The notes: generated by a model not told the origin, from the sequence alone. Shown: positions 19,338 through 32,463, counted from the first letter of the stretch. The stretch is 64,000 nt of DNA from Scleroderma bovista (GCA_037178675.1 JAYMGJ010000019.1:1-64000), one strand, 5' to 3'. Numbers and translations are program-made.

Positions 19338-20231
19338 GCTGGGGGGGGGGTCTCGTCGCCGTCGTCGTCTTCGGGCGACACTGTGGCTGGGGGACGTGTA
19401 GGAGATGTTGTCATCGTCGCTATGGGTGGTCGTCATCAGTGGTGCATTGGCGGGTTGGTAGTACTTACCTTCGTCGTGTTGTTGCAGTGACTAGAAAATT
19501 TGAAGTGTGTTGTGATTACAAATCCGATTTGTAATCACAACACACTTCAAATTTTCTCGAAGTCCCACTCTCACCACTCTGCCTCCCATCCACAATCACC
19601 CACGACGAGGGCGACGACGATGACGAACTTCGTCGTCGCTATTAGGTACGTGCCACCATGCACCCCCTTCACTAACGCCCATGATAGCCTCAGTGTTGTC
19701 GACGATGACGACGACGCGTCGACCGCCGCCTCCACCATCGTCGTCAACGCCAACAGGCACCACCACCACTGTCCGCCCCCAGCCCAGTGTCGCGTCGCCC
19801 AACCACGCGGCCGTCGACAACGCCTGACACCCACCAGCCCAGCGACGAAGATGCCGGCCACCTCCCCCAACAATGGCCACCTCCATCACCACCGTCGTCG
19901 ACGGCAACGGCAACCAGCACCATGACCAAGTACCACCACCGTTGATCACATGACCACGACACCGATGCTGACCACCCCAGACGACGATAAACCCAGCCCC
20001 AGCGTCGCCCAATGATGACGATGGCCCTAGCGACCATGACGGCCCCAGTGACGACAACAATGAAGCTCAGGCCCAGCAACGACAAATGACCACCAAATGG
20101 CCATCATCCCCTGCTTATCCCAACAATGGCGACAGCGATAACAACAGCCACCACCCCAGCACCAGCGCGTTGACAACGATGACGGACGCGTCCCCCACGT
20201 CCCACGTCCCACAGCCCAGCACCCACCAGCG
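19338..20231 (+). repeat. GTC-rich direct repeat, copy 2
   Basis: Partner of 13526-14412. Past 20231 this copy continues with further GTC/ACC-rich sequence to about 20440, where copy 1 is broken off by other repeats, so copy 2 keeps the longer right side. Confidence 0.8.
19493..19557. repeat. 65-bp perfect palindrome, copy 2
   Basis: Arms identical to those at 13681-13745; the central base is C (19525) instead of G. Confidence 0.95.
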
Positions 20232-20509
20232 TGTCACAAGAAGACGACAACATCCTCCATGCACCCTCTGCCCCAGCATCGCCTGACGACGACGGCGACG
20301 GTGACCCCCAACTCCACCATTGCTGACGACGACAATGACCCATAATCAATGACGTCGATGTACCCACCACTGCCGTCTACGTTGATGATGCAGCCATCAC
20401 TCCCAGTTGTAACAATGATCACCCCATTCATATATAATTTATATTTATTGTGCTGTACTTTTTTTTTACAGAATTAATATAAATCAATTAACATGAATAT
20501 TGGATGAAT

Positions 20510-21043
20510 TAAGTGGCCAAAGAAATGGTCTGGCTGGCCTGATGTACTGACTGACTAGCTGGTCTGACCTACTGGCTGGCTGGTCTTACTGGTCTTACTG
20601 GTCTGATCTACTGACTGACTGACTGATCTGGCTGGTCTGACCTACTGACTGGCTGGCTGGTCTGACTGATCTTTCTGGTCTGGCTTGTCTGACTTGTCTG
20701 GAATGGTCTTGATGGTCTTATACACTGACTGACTGACCAACTGACTGGTCTGACTGATCTTACTGGTCTGGCTGGGCTGACCTATTGACTGACTGACTGG
20801 TCTGACATGTCTGGAATAGTCTGGATGGTCTGACACACTGACTGACTGACTGACTGACTTGTCTGGTTGGCCTGGTTGGCCTGACCTACTGACTGGCTGG
20901 CTGGTCTGACTGATCTGTCTGGTCTGGCTGATCTGACCTATTGACTGACTGAATGGTCTGATTTGTCTGGAACAGTCTGGATGGTCTGACACACTGACCA
21001 ACTGACTGACTGACTGGTCTGACTGGTCTGACTTGTCTAGAAC
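20510..21043 (-). repeat. right subterminal array, inner part
   Basis: CTGGTCTGAC/TGACTGACT repeats in the mirror orientation to the left arrays, about eight loose units. The ORFs across it are repeat artefacts. Confidence 0.85.
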
Positions 21044-21594
21044 TAGAGTTTAAAAGTCCAGTCCATAGGACCACAAAAAGACCGGAAACTGGACTGGACT
21101 GGACTGGTTGCAACCGGACTGCAGTTGCCAGTTGCCTACTTTTGAGAATGATGAAAAAGACTGGTTGCAACCGGTTGCAACCGCATTATGTAAGCAATAC
21201 ATATATGGTATAAAAACCCCTATATTACAGGCTAATTTTGGCCTGCAGTGGGTCTTAAGGGGTGTAAAACTGATCTTTTTGGATGAAATATGGCACAAAT
21301 AAATATATAATGACTTGTATATAATTACTACAGTCTATAAATAGTATTTAGATGCTATCTGACACACCTTTGACATGAAAAACATCAATAAAATGCAAAA
21401 AAAACCGGTTTTTTAGTCGTTTGGACTGGTTTTTTAGCGGTTTTGGACTGGTCTTTTTGAAAACCGGTTGCAACCGCTTTGGACCAGTCTTTAAGCGGTC
21501 CATGAACCATTCCCAGGCTTCCAAAAGCGGTCCAGTCCAGTCCTCTTCCAAAAAAGGCAAAAAAAACCGGACTGGACTGGACTTTTAAACTCTA
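21044..21594. mobile_element. MITE-like element, probably hAT type
   Basis: 551 bp with inverted ends TAGAGTTTAAAAGTCCAGTC inserted in the right array. The interior holds CCGGTTGCAACCGG-like words and no coding sequence. Flanking 8-mers TCTAGAAC and TCTGATAC match at 5 of 8 positions, so an old 8-bp duplication is possible but not proven. Confidence 0.6.
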
Positions 21595-22180
21595 TCTGAT
21601 ACCCTGTCTGACTTACTGACTGACTGATCTGAGTGGTCTAGAATGCTCTAGATGAGCTAACACACTGACTGACTTACCAACTGAATGGTCTTACTGGTCT
21701 TGAATGGTCTGGGTGGTCTGACACACTGTCTGACTTACTGGCTGAGTGGTCTGAGTGGTCTGGAATGGTCTGGGTGGTCTGACATACTGTCTGACTTACT
21801 GACTGAGTGGTCTGAGTGGTCTGAGTGGTCTGGGTGGTCTGACATCCTGTCTGACTTACTGGCTGAGTGGTCTGAGTGGTCTGGAATGGTCTGGGTGGTC
21901 TGACACACTGTCTGACTTACTGACTGAGTGGTCTGAATGGTCTGGAATGGTCTGGGTGGTCTGATGTACTGTCTGACTTACTGACTGAGTGGTCTGAGTG
22001 GTCTGAGATGGTCTGGATGGTCTGATGTACTGTCTGACTGAGTGGTCTGAGTGGTCTGAGATGGTCTGGGTGGTCTGACATAATGTCTAACTTACTGACT
22101 GAGTGGTCTGATTGGTCTGGAATGGTCTGAGTGGTCTGACACACTGTCTGACTTACTGACTGACTGGTCTGACTGGTCTG
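21595..22180 (-). repeat. right subterminal array, outer part
   Basis: About ten units of GGTCTGAGTGGTCTGGAATG / ACTGTCTGACTTACTGACTG, reverse complement of the left outer array. Confidence 0.88.
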
Positions 22181-22313
22181 GAGTGGTCTGGGTGGTCTTA
22201 TTCCAGACCCTCAGTCTGATCTCAGACACCTCCAGACAGTTAAGTTGGTGTCAGACCACTTCAGACTGTTAAGTTGGCTAAGTACTGTCAGAGATTTTGT
22301 CCACTTGCTGATG
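22130..22313 (-). repeat. right terminal inverted repeat of CATCAG element
   Basis: Reverse complement of 2767-2950. Its outer end at 22313 is fixed independently: arm A of the inverted duplication reads TTGCTGT then CATCAG, while arm B reads TTGCTGT then GTGTACTGACC (52563-52580). Confidence 0.8.
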
Positions 22314-23724
22314 ACAGCAACTGACTTAATCAATGGCATCAGTGAGTAGAGTTTTCTTGGAACGTAAACGGGCTGCAGCCGTGAACTGAAGCTGTAAATC
22401 AAACATTCAAAGCTCGAAAACAAATCACTACCTCTCCATAAAGACAAAAGGACATTGTGGGATGCCGCAAAGCACGCGGGGATGCCATACGCATCTCAGG
22501 CCAACAAACCTCTAGAGTGTGGACAGTCATTTGTGAGAATAACGATTTGACAGCATACATTACTGTTGCGCTTCATTACCATGATCAGTGCAATGGCTAG
22601 CAGTCGGGCACTTACCTATAGTCAGTTCACCCCCTTTATGGTACCAGCTTCACAATTGATGGTGCTGCCATCCTGACCCACAATGGTTTCGAGGGATGCA
22701 TCCAGGGCACTTGCAGATGGCTGATATTGGGCCACCCTGACAAGCACTTTGAGAAAATAGGAAAGCAAGTAACCACCATGGTGGGTGAGAATTTTGTTTA
22801 CTTAAACCCTGTAATACGATGATGTTCTTCGCATTTTCAAAAGCAAGGATTTGGTGGAACGCTATCAATAACATCAACACTGAGCACTGAATACTCAATC
22901 ACGTAGATTGCACACCATTTGTCCTCCGAAGGTCATGAAGGTGTGGCAGATATGTACCAAGTTTCCCAAAACAGGAACTGTGATGGAACTATATTACCTG
23001 TATTGCCAACATGAATGTCAAGTTCAATCATGATATTGGCATCGATTGTCCTGAATTTGTGCGTCAGGACACAATATTGAAGCTCTTTCCAATGTGACAT
23101 ACCGCTTAAGCTTGTGTGAACAAAGCATTGACTGCAGATGTGCGAGGAATAGGGAACGGATGAGCAGACAAGGATTGAGCACTCGACTGGGGTGACAATG
23201 CTATGACCCACTGTGGTGGTGTACTTACCAAAGTGGTTTGCTCTGCGCTGCTCAGTGAGAGTATTCCTTGAAGGGCTACAAGAGAACTGGAGCCATCACT
23301 GCTCGAGATCTATCATAGCCCCTCAAGGCACACCTGATGTAATAGATTTGCCTACCACCCGCCTACTATCCAAGGTATTCAAAAGACTCTCCTTCGGCCA
23401 TTCTGTATGAAAGATGTCGTGACTCTCCAGGGGTCTCCCCAGGGAGTTACTAGAGGATGCCGATACTTAAACTGAAAGAACCTCGGTGATGGATTTCCCA
23501 TTTTCTGTGGCGAAAATGTGTCTTTTTGCTATGTTCTTCTATGACGAAGTGTATAGGTTGAGGATTGTGTTAGAGGGTCACACCCCATATTTGTCCACAT
23601 CTGATCAGACATAAAGCTGATTTTTGGGGGACACACCAGATACACTAACTGATATATAGGCACCCCCTTCTCGGGCCACACATGCCAGAGTTCTCCTTTG
23701 TTTGCTCCGTGGAGAGTAGTGACC

Positions 23725-24656
23725 TTAGACCTTGCTACGTTTCTTAGGTTGACTCTCCACACCACCCTGGTCCGGCTCTTTATGTTTCCCGGGTACGTGG
23801 AGTATTACGCTCTTCGATACGGCGGTAGCAGCCTGCAGTGCCTCAGTAAAGAAAGTTGTGAGTTCGTCCGGATGATCTTGGAATTTCGGCGGTAGTGTTC
23901 GCTCGCATGCCGAGTATGGGGTATCCCGGCAGGAATTGGAAGGGTCAGATGGAGGACATCCTACACTGCATGTGTGACGGGTCCGACTCAAAGCCTGATC
24001 AGCGGGAATCACATGCCAACCACAATCTTGTGGGAGTGGTGAATAGTGTAGTAATTGATGCATGTCATCTTTCTTCCCGTCCACTGCTACCTCTGCTGCT
24101 TCGTGAGTCGTGAGGAAATACTTCATGTCTGCCTTTGCCGCCTTGGTCCCCTTGGCCTTCTCTAAGTCAGAAAAGATCTCCGCGTAAATTTCATCTTCCC
24201 GTTTCTGATCGTAGTCCTTCCATGAATCCTTGATCACGACGAGCTTAGGAGTATCTGGTGAGCTCCCTGCGGTATCTGGTCTGTTCAACATGTCAGATAG
24301 TCAACAGAGGTATGGTAAATCTAACCGATTTATGGTCTAGTGCTGAACGCGGGATATGGAGGAATTAGGTGGAGTTTACCAGCCTAAAGAAAGGTGATCT
24401 CTAAGATGCCATATTTGGTGATAGGACATCAGAGCACGGAAGCTTGGAAACTCACATATGCGTCTTCGACTCCTGGTTCCCCCAGTGTGAGTACAGCGTT
24501 AATCACCATCTTGTCAATGTCGCCTGAAGAAGTGGATTTCTTCCCATCCTTTGAGCATCGTATCAATGTTGATTCATGCATCGAGAAAAATGCATAGAAA
24601 GGTTGGTCTTTGGTGGGATCTTTGAAGTTGTGGACCTGAGCCGATATCGTGGACAT
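23725..24656 (-). other. gene-like block 2, arm A copy
   Basis: Same sequence as 34619-35550 in arm B. It begins MSTISAQVHNF.. at 24656 and has a second segment from 24291 with VVIKDSW. See the arm B entry. Confidence 0.4.
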
Positions 24657-25370
24657 GTTGCAGTCGCGTGACCAGAGTCACTGTACTGAAGTGCGTTTCT
24701 ACAGAATCCTATTTGCCAATTTGAAGTTTATACCCACGAGAGAGCGAACGTGAAACACAGTTGAGTGGTGAAGAATAAGTCAGCGACATGGTCGACTCAC
24801 AGCAAGTATGGGCCGTATGTTATCTTAGTGTTGGCATGCAAGCGATGTTGATGGCAGTGGAACCCACGTGCACGCGTCGAGCATGCACCCTAGCACCCCT
24901 CCCGGCCTGCCTGGAGCCATGCGACAGAAGGGGGACGGAAGGCTGCACCGAGGAAGTGAAGGCGGCGGTAGTGGAGGCAGACGGAGGAGTATGGTGGCAG
25001 CCGTCATCAACGTTTTGGCTGCACGTAGGGAGCCAAGTTGGGGGATCGTGGTAATCGGCATCATAGTCGTTGTGCCACTGGTTTCAAGTCAACGTCAACG
25101 AGTTAGTGGAATGGTGCAGTTGTCGTCATCGTAGTGTGCTAGCTGCAGTGCTGATGGTAGTGGCCGCTGTCGCTGTCGTCGTGCTGGCTGCACAGATGAG
25201 GAGTGGTGGCGGTCGTCGTCATCTTTGCTGGCTAGATGGTGGTGGCCTTTGGTCATTCGTGTCGCCAGGCTGACTATGTCAATGCACTTTTAGGTGGGCT
25301 CGGCTCCGATGCACTCGGTATGCACGACGCACACCACGTGTACAACGTATTCAGTGAGATGCCATGATGG

Positions 25371-26811
25371 TCAAGAGAGTAGAGGAGCGTCCACGACCGG
25401 GTGAGACGCACAAGCGCAAGGTGTGGCCAGATCTAAAAAAGCTGTGCATCCGTGGGCTGTCCTGGGAGCGGATGATCTTGTCGACTGGCCAGCAGCTGCA
25501 CGAAGCTCAGCCAGCGAGCCGAGGCTCGCGTTATGTGAGGACGAGCTGGGTGTACCTGGCGACTCTGTTCCAGTCCTTGGAGTCCATATCTTGATCATTA
25601 AATTGTGGTCTTCCTGTTCTGCTTCGTCATGCGGATGAGTCACATCGGACGGCCGGAGCATCTTGAGGATCTGCCGGTACATGGCCTGTAGAATTTGCAC
25701 TCCTTAGTGTATATCCGGATTCCTGCAAATGACCTGGGCATGGAGAAGGAAATGACGCTGTAGTCTGCTTTACGACCCACTGCGAGTGACCTGAATGCGT
25801 GGATAGGAAACACCCGTTTGAAAGAGTTTACCATCTGGTTGTTGCTTTGAATAGAATGTGATTTCATTCAGAGGGTTATTGGGGCCCCTGCCATAGTGTA
25901 CGGACCATCCTACCACGACATGGTCTACGGTGAGCTTCCAAGTAAGGTTCAGCAGCAAGCAGGTATCATGTACACTCGACAGCCTTTGCTACGAAAGCTG
26001 TCAGCATATTGCCAACCCTGACATGGAAATGGCATCCTCACTGGTTTTGTGGTTGTATACGCGCTTATGCAGAGAGAAGTACAGCTCGTAGATTTGATTG
26101 GCGTCCTTGATGTCGTAGCATATCTTGTTATTTAATATGACACGTGCGGAGGAGATGAATCTGAGGATGACCGTGGTAGCGGGCTCTGACACGGGAAATT
26201 TCACTGATATTTTGATGTCCGCAGAACCACAGAAGTAAACTGGGGGAACTACACTGATATCCTATGTCCTTACTGTAAGTAAGTACTTTCTATGTACTGC
26301 GGGAGAATAAACGAGTACAACAAAGGGACAAGAAAAGAGTAGGTAAAATCCAGTTAAAATTTGGAAGTGATTACACGACATTGACTCACCAAATACCACA
26401 TGCTCCGAAGCTATTCACTTCGGGATGTCTTGTACCTAATTATCGTTGTTACTGATCTGCAAGAATGAGCAATTCATACCACCATTTGGAAGGACTGCTG
26501 TAAGATACCTTTTCAGCTGACTTGGATGCTTCAGAGGGCAGAGTAAGTGCAGTTTTCAACCATGCAAAAAAACCGGTTTGTGTTGTTTGGAGTGCTTGCA
26601 GCTTGTTTTCGATGTCTGCTGCCCGATTCTCAAGGCAGTTGACCCTGGTATCCACGCCTGCTACATCCAATTTATCTGCTTTTATTTTCAATTGGGAGTC
26701 CAGTAGCTGGTGGATAGCATCGATGGTGGTTGACAACACTTGGAAATGGTCAGTGAACCTCTGGTCCATCGAGGTGAACCTCTGGTCCATCGAGGTGAAC
26801 CTCTGGTCCAT
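25371..26811 (-). other. gene-like block 1, arm A copy
   Basis: Same sequence as 32464-33904 in arm B, starting with the coiled-coil ORF at 26811-26449. See the arm B entry. Confidence 0.4.
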
Positions 26812-27143
26812 TGACGCCAGCTGCTCTTTGATTGATGCGATCTCCTTCGGAAAATCTGCTAAGCTCTTCAGATATAGCTGTCCCTGGGTCTCAGCAGTTG
26901 TACATAGTACCTGTCAAACCCTCATCTGCTGCTGCTGCCGCTGCCGCTCGTTTCACCCCAAATGTATCAGAGGAGCTGGTAGACATAGACAGTATTGATG
27001 TTCTAACGTCTGATTCATAGTACCTTAGTCCATGTGAACACCAGTGCTGCACTTCGTTAACTTACCAGCCATTGGATCAGATTCAAAAGCAATATCTGAA
27101 CGCGAATGCGCCAGTACTTGAGATATACCAATTATTACATAAG

Positions 27144-29791
27144 AAGTGGACAGCCACTCGGACGCCGCAGTACTTCTTGCTCAGCTTGGATACAAGCCTC
27201 AAGAGTTCAAACGCGCATTCACTCCATTAGAGGTGCGTCTTCTCCGTCGCTCAAGCCAGTCGACAGCCGAGACTCAATTGCTCGCGGGACGCTCGTAGGT
27301 GTTCGGGGTGTCCTTCAGTATTATTGGCCTCCTCTCAACCATTGCGTATGTCTCATCCTTTTTACCATCGAATTACAATAAGCAAACGTGTACAGCTCTG
27401 TTCTGGTCTATGCCCTGCCGAATGGTGGCGCGTCTGCTATGGTGTGGGGGATATGTGTCGCATCGTGGTACCTTTTGGAGAGTGGAGATACTGAAGTGAA
27501 GCTATTCCAGTGGCTTGTAGCCCCGCTTTTCATTCTCTGTGTCGGTTTGGCCATGGCAGAGCTTGGCTCCTCTGCACCGACGTCTGGTGGTGTAGGTGCA
27601 CTGTTGCAAGGGAATCTAAACTGCTTTTTGACGTCCGACGTCCATAGCTCTACTTCTGGACGCACGCTCTCTCCTCACCTCGCTGGCGAAATTTGCTCTG
27701 CTGGATCATTGGGTGTACGTTTTTCGTTACTGTTAGGCCTACTTGCGTGACACTATTCGGTGCGTAGACGCGAACACGATCGGGAATATTGCGTCAATTG
27801 GTGAGCTGGGTTTTAGTTCATCTTCCAAGATTTGTACCTATTGACATGCAATTGATGAAGCCTCTATCGACTGGGGTTGTGCCGTCCCAATCACTGCTGC
27901 TGCGAGCATCGGATCCGGCCAAACATTTACCGCAACCCAAGCACAAACTTAGTACGCCAGTCTTTCTTCTACCCTCAATCTTCCTCAACTTCATGCTATC
28001 GTCAGTGCCATATACCTTGCAGTCCTCTTCACCCATGGCATCGTGTGCTGCCTTGCAACAGCCACGCTTGCCAGGTTGCAAACACTCTATGTTACCATCA
28101 ACGCCTTGTGCGTATCTCCAATTTCGAAAGCCGTCTTGATGTCGACCTTCCATATGGCCAGTCTTTGCTTGGCGGTGATAGTTGCTCTCCTAGCTGCAAC
28201 GCCAAAAATATAAGAATACCGCCAGCTATGCCCTCGGAAACTTCACGAACCGTACGTCTTCTCCCATATTGAATGTTCTGTCTCATCTCGTGCATAGTTG
28301 ATGGCTGGTTAAATGGCTTTGCGTTTATCATGTCCTTCATGGCCCCCCTTTGGACAATTTGTATGTATATGCAGACGTATTTCGGCGTGGTCTCTGATGC
28401 TGACTATCTGCAGGTTCCTTCTGTTGGGTTCAACGGGCACGCTACCCTACAGTTTGTATTTAATGCATAGTTTGCGTTTGTTTGTACCTCAGTCGTTGTT
28501 CATCAACACTGAGGTACGTCGTCTTCTGGCACACCGTTTCTTTACCTTACGCTGATTGTATTGGTACCAGACCGTGTCTTTAGGTACCACTAATGTTATT
28601 AGTCGTTGTTCATCAACACTGAGACCGTGTCTTTAGTCTACACCTTCGACTCTGCTGTGCATATCAGCGAGGAAGCCTCAAACGCTGCCATCGCTGTCCC
28701 ATGGGCAATCGTACGTCCTGCGACTCCTAGTTCACACACGACTCTGACCATTCACAAGTCGGCTCCATTGCTATTTCCGGCGTCCTCGGAGTAGGTGTGT
28801 CCCTTCCGTCCAACTTTCCTGTTGTCGCGCACCTTTTTCACTTGTCTTGCATCTCAGCCATTGATATCGCTCTTACATTCTGCATGGGCACGGATATCGA
28901 GTACTTGTTAAGCAGCCCAATCGGCCAGCCGATGGCCCAGATCTTCTTCAACAGCTTCGGGGCGCGAGGGACCCTGGCACTCTGGTCGTTCGTCGTCGCA
29001 GCACAGTACGTCTATTCTGCCATTCCATGTATGTCCCTTCTTATCACCTTCCCACTAGGTACATGATGGGATCTAGCATGGCGATGTCTCTTAGTCTGTA
29101 CCAACTAGCGCAACACCGTACTAACGTGACTGACTCTTCCTCTGGCAGGTCCTTGCGACATCGCGTCAATGCTTTTCCTTCTCGCGGGACGGCGCACTTC
29201 CCTTCTCTGGCATCCTTTACCGCATGAACAGCTACACCGGAACACCAGTCAACACCGTCTGGTTCTCCGTCGTGATGGCAGCTCTCTTTGGCGCACTCAC
29301 GTTTGCGGGTGCCCAGGCGACGAACGCCGTGTTTGCGGTAGCGATCGCGGCTCTCTACGTTGCATATGCGATACCTATCGTGGCACGTTTCGTGTTTGAG
29401 AACGACTTCAAGCCTGGGCCATTCGACCTAGGTGTCTTTGTAGGTCCCCTCCCCCTTTTCTCACTCGCTCTTGGCGTTGGCGCTGACATCGTATCCGTAG
29501 AGTTTACCCGTTGGCTTCATCGCAGTGGCGTTCAAGCCGTTCATGACCATCATTTTCATGTTCCCCACATCCCCTGGGGCAAATGTTACTTCTATGAACT
29601 ACACCGTAGTCGTCCTGGGCGGCGTGCTCCTGCTCTCACTTGCATGGTACTACTTCCCCGTGTATGGGAGCGTGCACTGGTTCACTGGACCGGTGCCGAA
29701 CATAAATAGAGAACACAAGGAAGCTGGGTCAGATGCAACTTCAGTGGATAGAAAGGCGATAGGGGAGACGAGTGTTGCGGAGGTCGTATAG
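27144..29791 (+). CDS. amino-acid/GABA permease (APC family)
   Basis: Plasma- or organelle-membrane transporter of the fungal UGA4/BAT1-like group. The order of family motifs is complete: AVLLAQLGYKPQEFKRAFTPLE (27160-27232), FGVSFSIIGLLSTIA, LCVGLAMAELGSSAPTSGG (27530-27594), FDSAVHISEEASNAA (28650), FCMGTD..LLSSPIGQPMAQ, YMMGSSM, YRMNSYTGTPVNTVWF (29220), YVAYAIPI, and YYFPVYGSVHWFTGP (29650). Many hydrophobic segments (about 11-12) and at least eight introns are present, one of about 275 bp near 28362-28637. The stop is at 29789-29791. The first coding exon lies inside arm A (about 27075-27114, ISERECA), so arm B carries an orphan copy of it. One exon near 27470-27520 does not splice cleanly, so a defect is possible. 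Confidence 0.85.
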
Positions 29792-30310
29792 TGTGGGGGC
29801 ATGATGACTAGGCTCGACACGAAGCATCTCTGTAGCACTGTAGGCTGGTCTGTCTTTCTATAAATGTTATTTCTCGACAATGCGTTGGTGTTGTATAAAA
29901 CATAAGATTACCCCTCCCATGTTGACTCAGGGATATCAGAATGTGCCAAGCTTGATCATCATAGTCACAACTAGGATCAAAGCGAGCAGCCTGACCAGAA
30001 TGGATGCTCGTGCCGCTCAAAAGGCTTCCAGTAGCACTCATATCGTGAACCCACGACCGGAACATTTCGTATCATAGCAGATGGTAATTGCGAAAAGCAA
30101 TTCCATTGATTGGACATCAAGAGGTTCTCTAATCGGATTGTTTCCTACCTCCCAGGTGTGTATTATCTTGGTGTTTCCTAGCACGAAGGGGTGTAGCCGA
30201 GTCGTCATATCCAATTTAATATCGTCATAGCAAGGTACGTTTTCTCGCTTGGCATGTTGTTCGAGGGCAAGACATTCCGAGACAAGTAACAATGTCCTAC
30301 CAGGCATTTG

Positions 30311-31376
30311 CTAGACAAACGTGACCAAGGGCGATCTGGCTGGCTTTCTGAAATCAGGAGTGCCGAAACCACTGACTAGAAACTAAATCTGAGGTTGTGG
30401 AAGCCAACGGCTACGTGAACATTTACCAGCGTCCCAACCCTGAGCTGCCTAGTATCGATGTCATGTTAACCATTCGATCAAGCCTCCGACTGCAAAATAC
30501 TTACATGGAAACCTTGTGTACCACATCCTGGGTTGTTGCCCTCCATAATGTCATTCATGGCTTTGAAACCAGTAGAAAATCAAGAAGCTGAGGCCCGATT
30601 TCCCGGCGCTGATGCGTGCATCATTAAGCATTGAATCAATCGCTGCAATGGCAGGAGCAGATGTGGAAGTTGGACCAACTCCGGTGAGAAAGCGGCCTCC
30701 ATAAAAGATGATATATCCAGTGCTTTGAGCAGCGACATTGGGGATGCCCTGAGGAACGGGTGAGCTTGAGGGCCATCCACAAATTTAGTGAGCTTACACG
30801 TCCACCGCTGTTGTGAAATGAGTGTTTTGTTCCATCATTATTCAGAAAAGTACGAACCAATTAAACTGGTCCTTGTGTGTATTGTTACCTAGCGACTCCA
30901 AATACTTTGGGACTGCACCGCACTGATACAAAGGGCGGTCGAACTGTTCGCAAGTAAACCCCTAGACTGACAAAGAACACTGTACGGAAACAAACCTACA
31001 TAGTTACTGAATCTTCCTCCCGAAAAGGCGGATGCCACTTCCGGTATATGCTTGGTACCACCAACCGCTGTGAGGCTGCCAGAGGCATCATCAGTTTACA
31101 CCCAAGTGGTATAGCATAAACCCACTATGAACAGGAATCGGGGAAAGATGGTATGAATCTTGTCTTATTATGACCATCATTAATGAAGCATATTGGAGTC
31201 GCCGGATCGGAGGCATCATTACCAACCCCCAAATCACCAGAAGCAAACACGATAGAAACACCGTGAGCGGCAAGAATACCAAGTCCTGCGCACACACGAC
31301 GTGGATATGGTTCAGGAACCGGCAGGACGAGGAACATCATCTGCCCGTGTGACAACGCAAAACCAATGCACACCTA
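30311..31376 (-). CDS. sedolisin (S53) peptidase, catalytic part, probably incomplete
   Basis: Tripeptidyl-peptidase/sedolisin family, secreted acid peptidases. Readable pieces: VPEPYPRRVCAGLGILAAHG, then SGDLGVGNDASDP, NDGHNKTRFIPSFP (31310-31135), LTAVGGT(K)HIPE (31080), GIPNVAAQS (30750), TSTSAP with the catalytic Ser (30660), and MNDIMEGNNPGCGTQG (30560-30520), GWDA and GTPDFRKPA to the stop at 30311. The upstream propeptide and the Glu/Asp catalytic pair were not found in 31380-32097; that stretch gives only scattered frames. A C-terminal intron does not restore the usual frame. The gene is tail-to-tail with the permease. Confidence 0.72.
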
Positions 31377-32463
31377 TCTCTTCAGGTTCACCCTAACCAG
31401 TGGAGATGGTCTGAGGGAGAATGTCCGCAGACAACATGTAGTCCAACGACTGTCATCTGAGTCAAGAAGCTGATTAAACTCAGTGTGTGGAAATGGACGC
31501 AGACGAGGGACCACTGTGACCACTGCATCGTGACCGTAAAAACGAGTGTTCCACACTCGAGCACACTGGCTGTCAGTCCTCGTGAGCCTCGGGTTGATCA
31601 AAAAAGGATTCGTAACAATAGCAGAGTAGAGTAGCTGATAGGGAAGACAGAAGACCACCGGGTGATTTTGATTTAAACAGATTGTGCGGAGGTGCGCAAA
31701 ACGAAGTTACATCTCCATCAGGCTTTGGACACCACGAGGAACTGGTGAGCGAGCAATGAGTAGCGGTAAAAATGCTGGGGCCCGAGACCAGATGATTGAA
31801 CGCATCCATGATGATCCGATCTCAACCCTGACGACGCTCTGGAGGGGCATGACGATAGCAGGATATGACTATGACCCACTTTGTGAGTCGCATAGGATGG
31901 TATGATGCGAGGGCAGCAAGCACGGGGATGTATGGGCCCAGTGCTGGTCCAATGTAGAGCAAAACAGGCCAGGAGAACGCAGGTGAGCGTGAGGAACAAA
32001 GGCAGAATCTGAGGGGCACATGAATTCCAATGAATGGGGCGAAGGGCAATTGCTCAGGACGTGGGTCCACAACCAGCACCACCACATGCAAGATGCGAGA
32101 AGTACTGCGGCGTCCGAGTGGCTGTCCACTTCTTATGTAATAATTGGTATATCTCAAGTACTGGCGCATTCGCGTTCAGATATTGCTTTTGAATCTGATC
32201 CAATGGCTGGTAAGTTAACGAAGTGCAGCACTGGTGTTCACATGGACTAAGGTACTATGAATCAGATGTTAGAACATCAATACTGTCTATGTCTACCAGC
32301 TCCTCTGATACATTTGGGGTGAAACGAGCGGCAGCGGCAGCAGCAGCAGATGAGGGTTTGACAGGTACTATGTACAACTGCTGAGACCCAGGGACAGCTA
32401 TATCTGAAGAGCTTAGCAGATTTTCCGAAGGAGATCGCATCAATCAAAGAGCAGCTGGCGTCA

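Larger units (their letters stand above)
22314..27177 (-). repeat. inverted segmental duplication, arm A
   Basis: 4864 bp, reverse complement of arm B (32098-36169 joined to 51771-52569; identical total length). Arm A keeps the empty target site for the 15.6 kb KDZ/TET element at about 23104-23112 (GCTTAAGCTT). Its outer end stops inside the CNH-domain gene (22314-22450 corresponds to 52433-52569). Inner 4.07 kb looks identical between arms in every stretch I compared; the outer 0.8 kb has six differences. Confidence 0.95.

Noticed and set aside
13526..20231. The GTC-rich direct repeats as LTRs of one retrotransposon
   Set aside because: They do not start TG or end CA, have no TSD, PBS or polypurine tract, and no retrotransposon genes lie between them.
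20642..22144. ORFs rich in Ser, Gln and Asp on the minus strand
   Set aside because: Repeat translations of the right subterminal array.
2767..22313. A single simple transposon with target-site duplication
   Set aside because: Left flank (GGAGATA, LINE) and right flank (ACAGCAAC, arm A) do not match, and arm B shows what should follow on the other side (GTGTACTGACC), which is not found at 2766. Rearrangement is needed.
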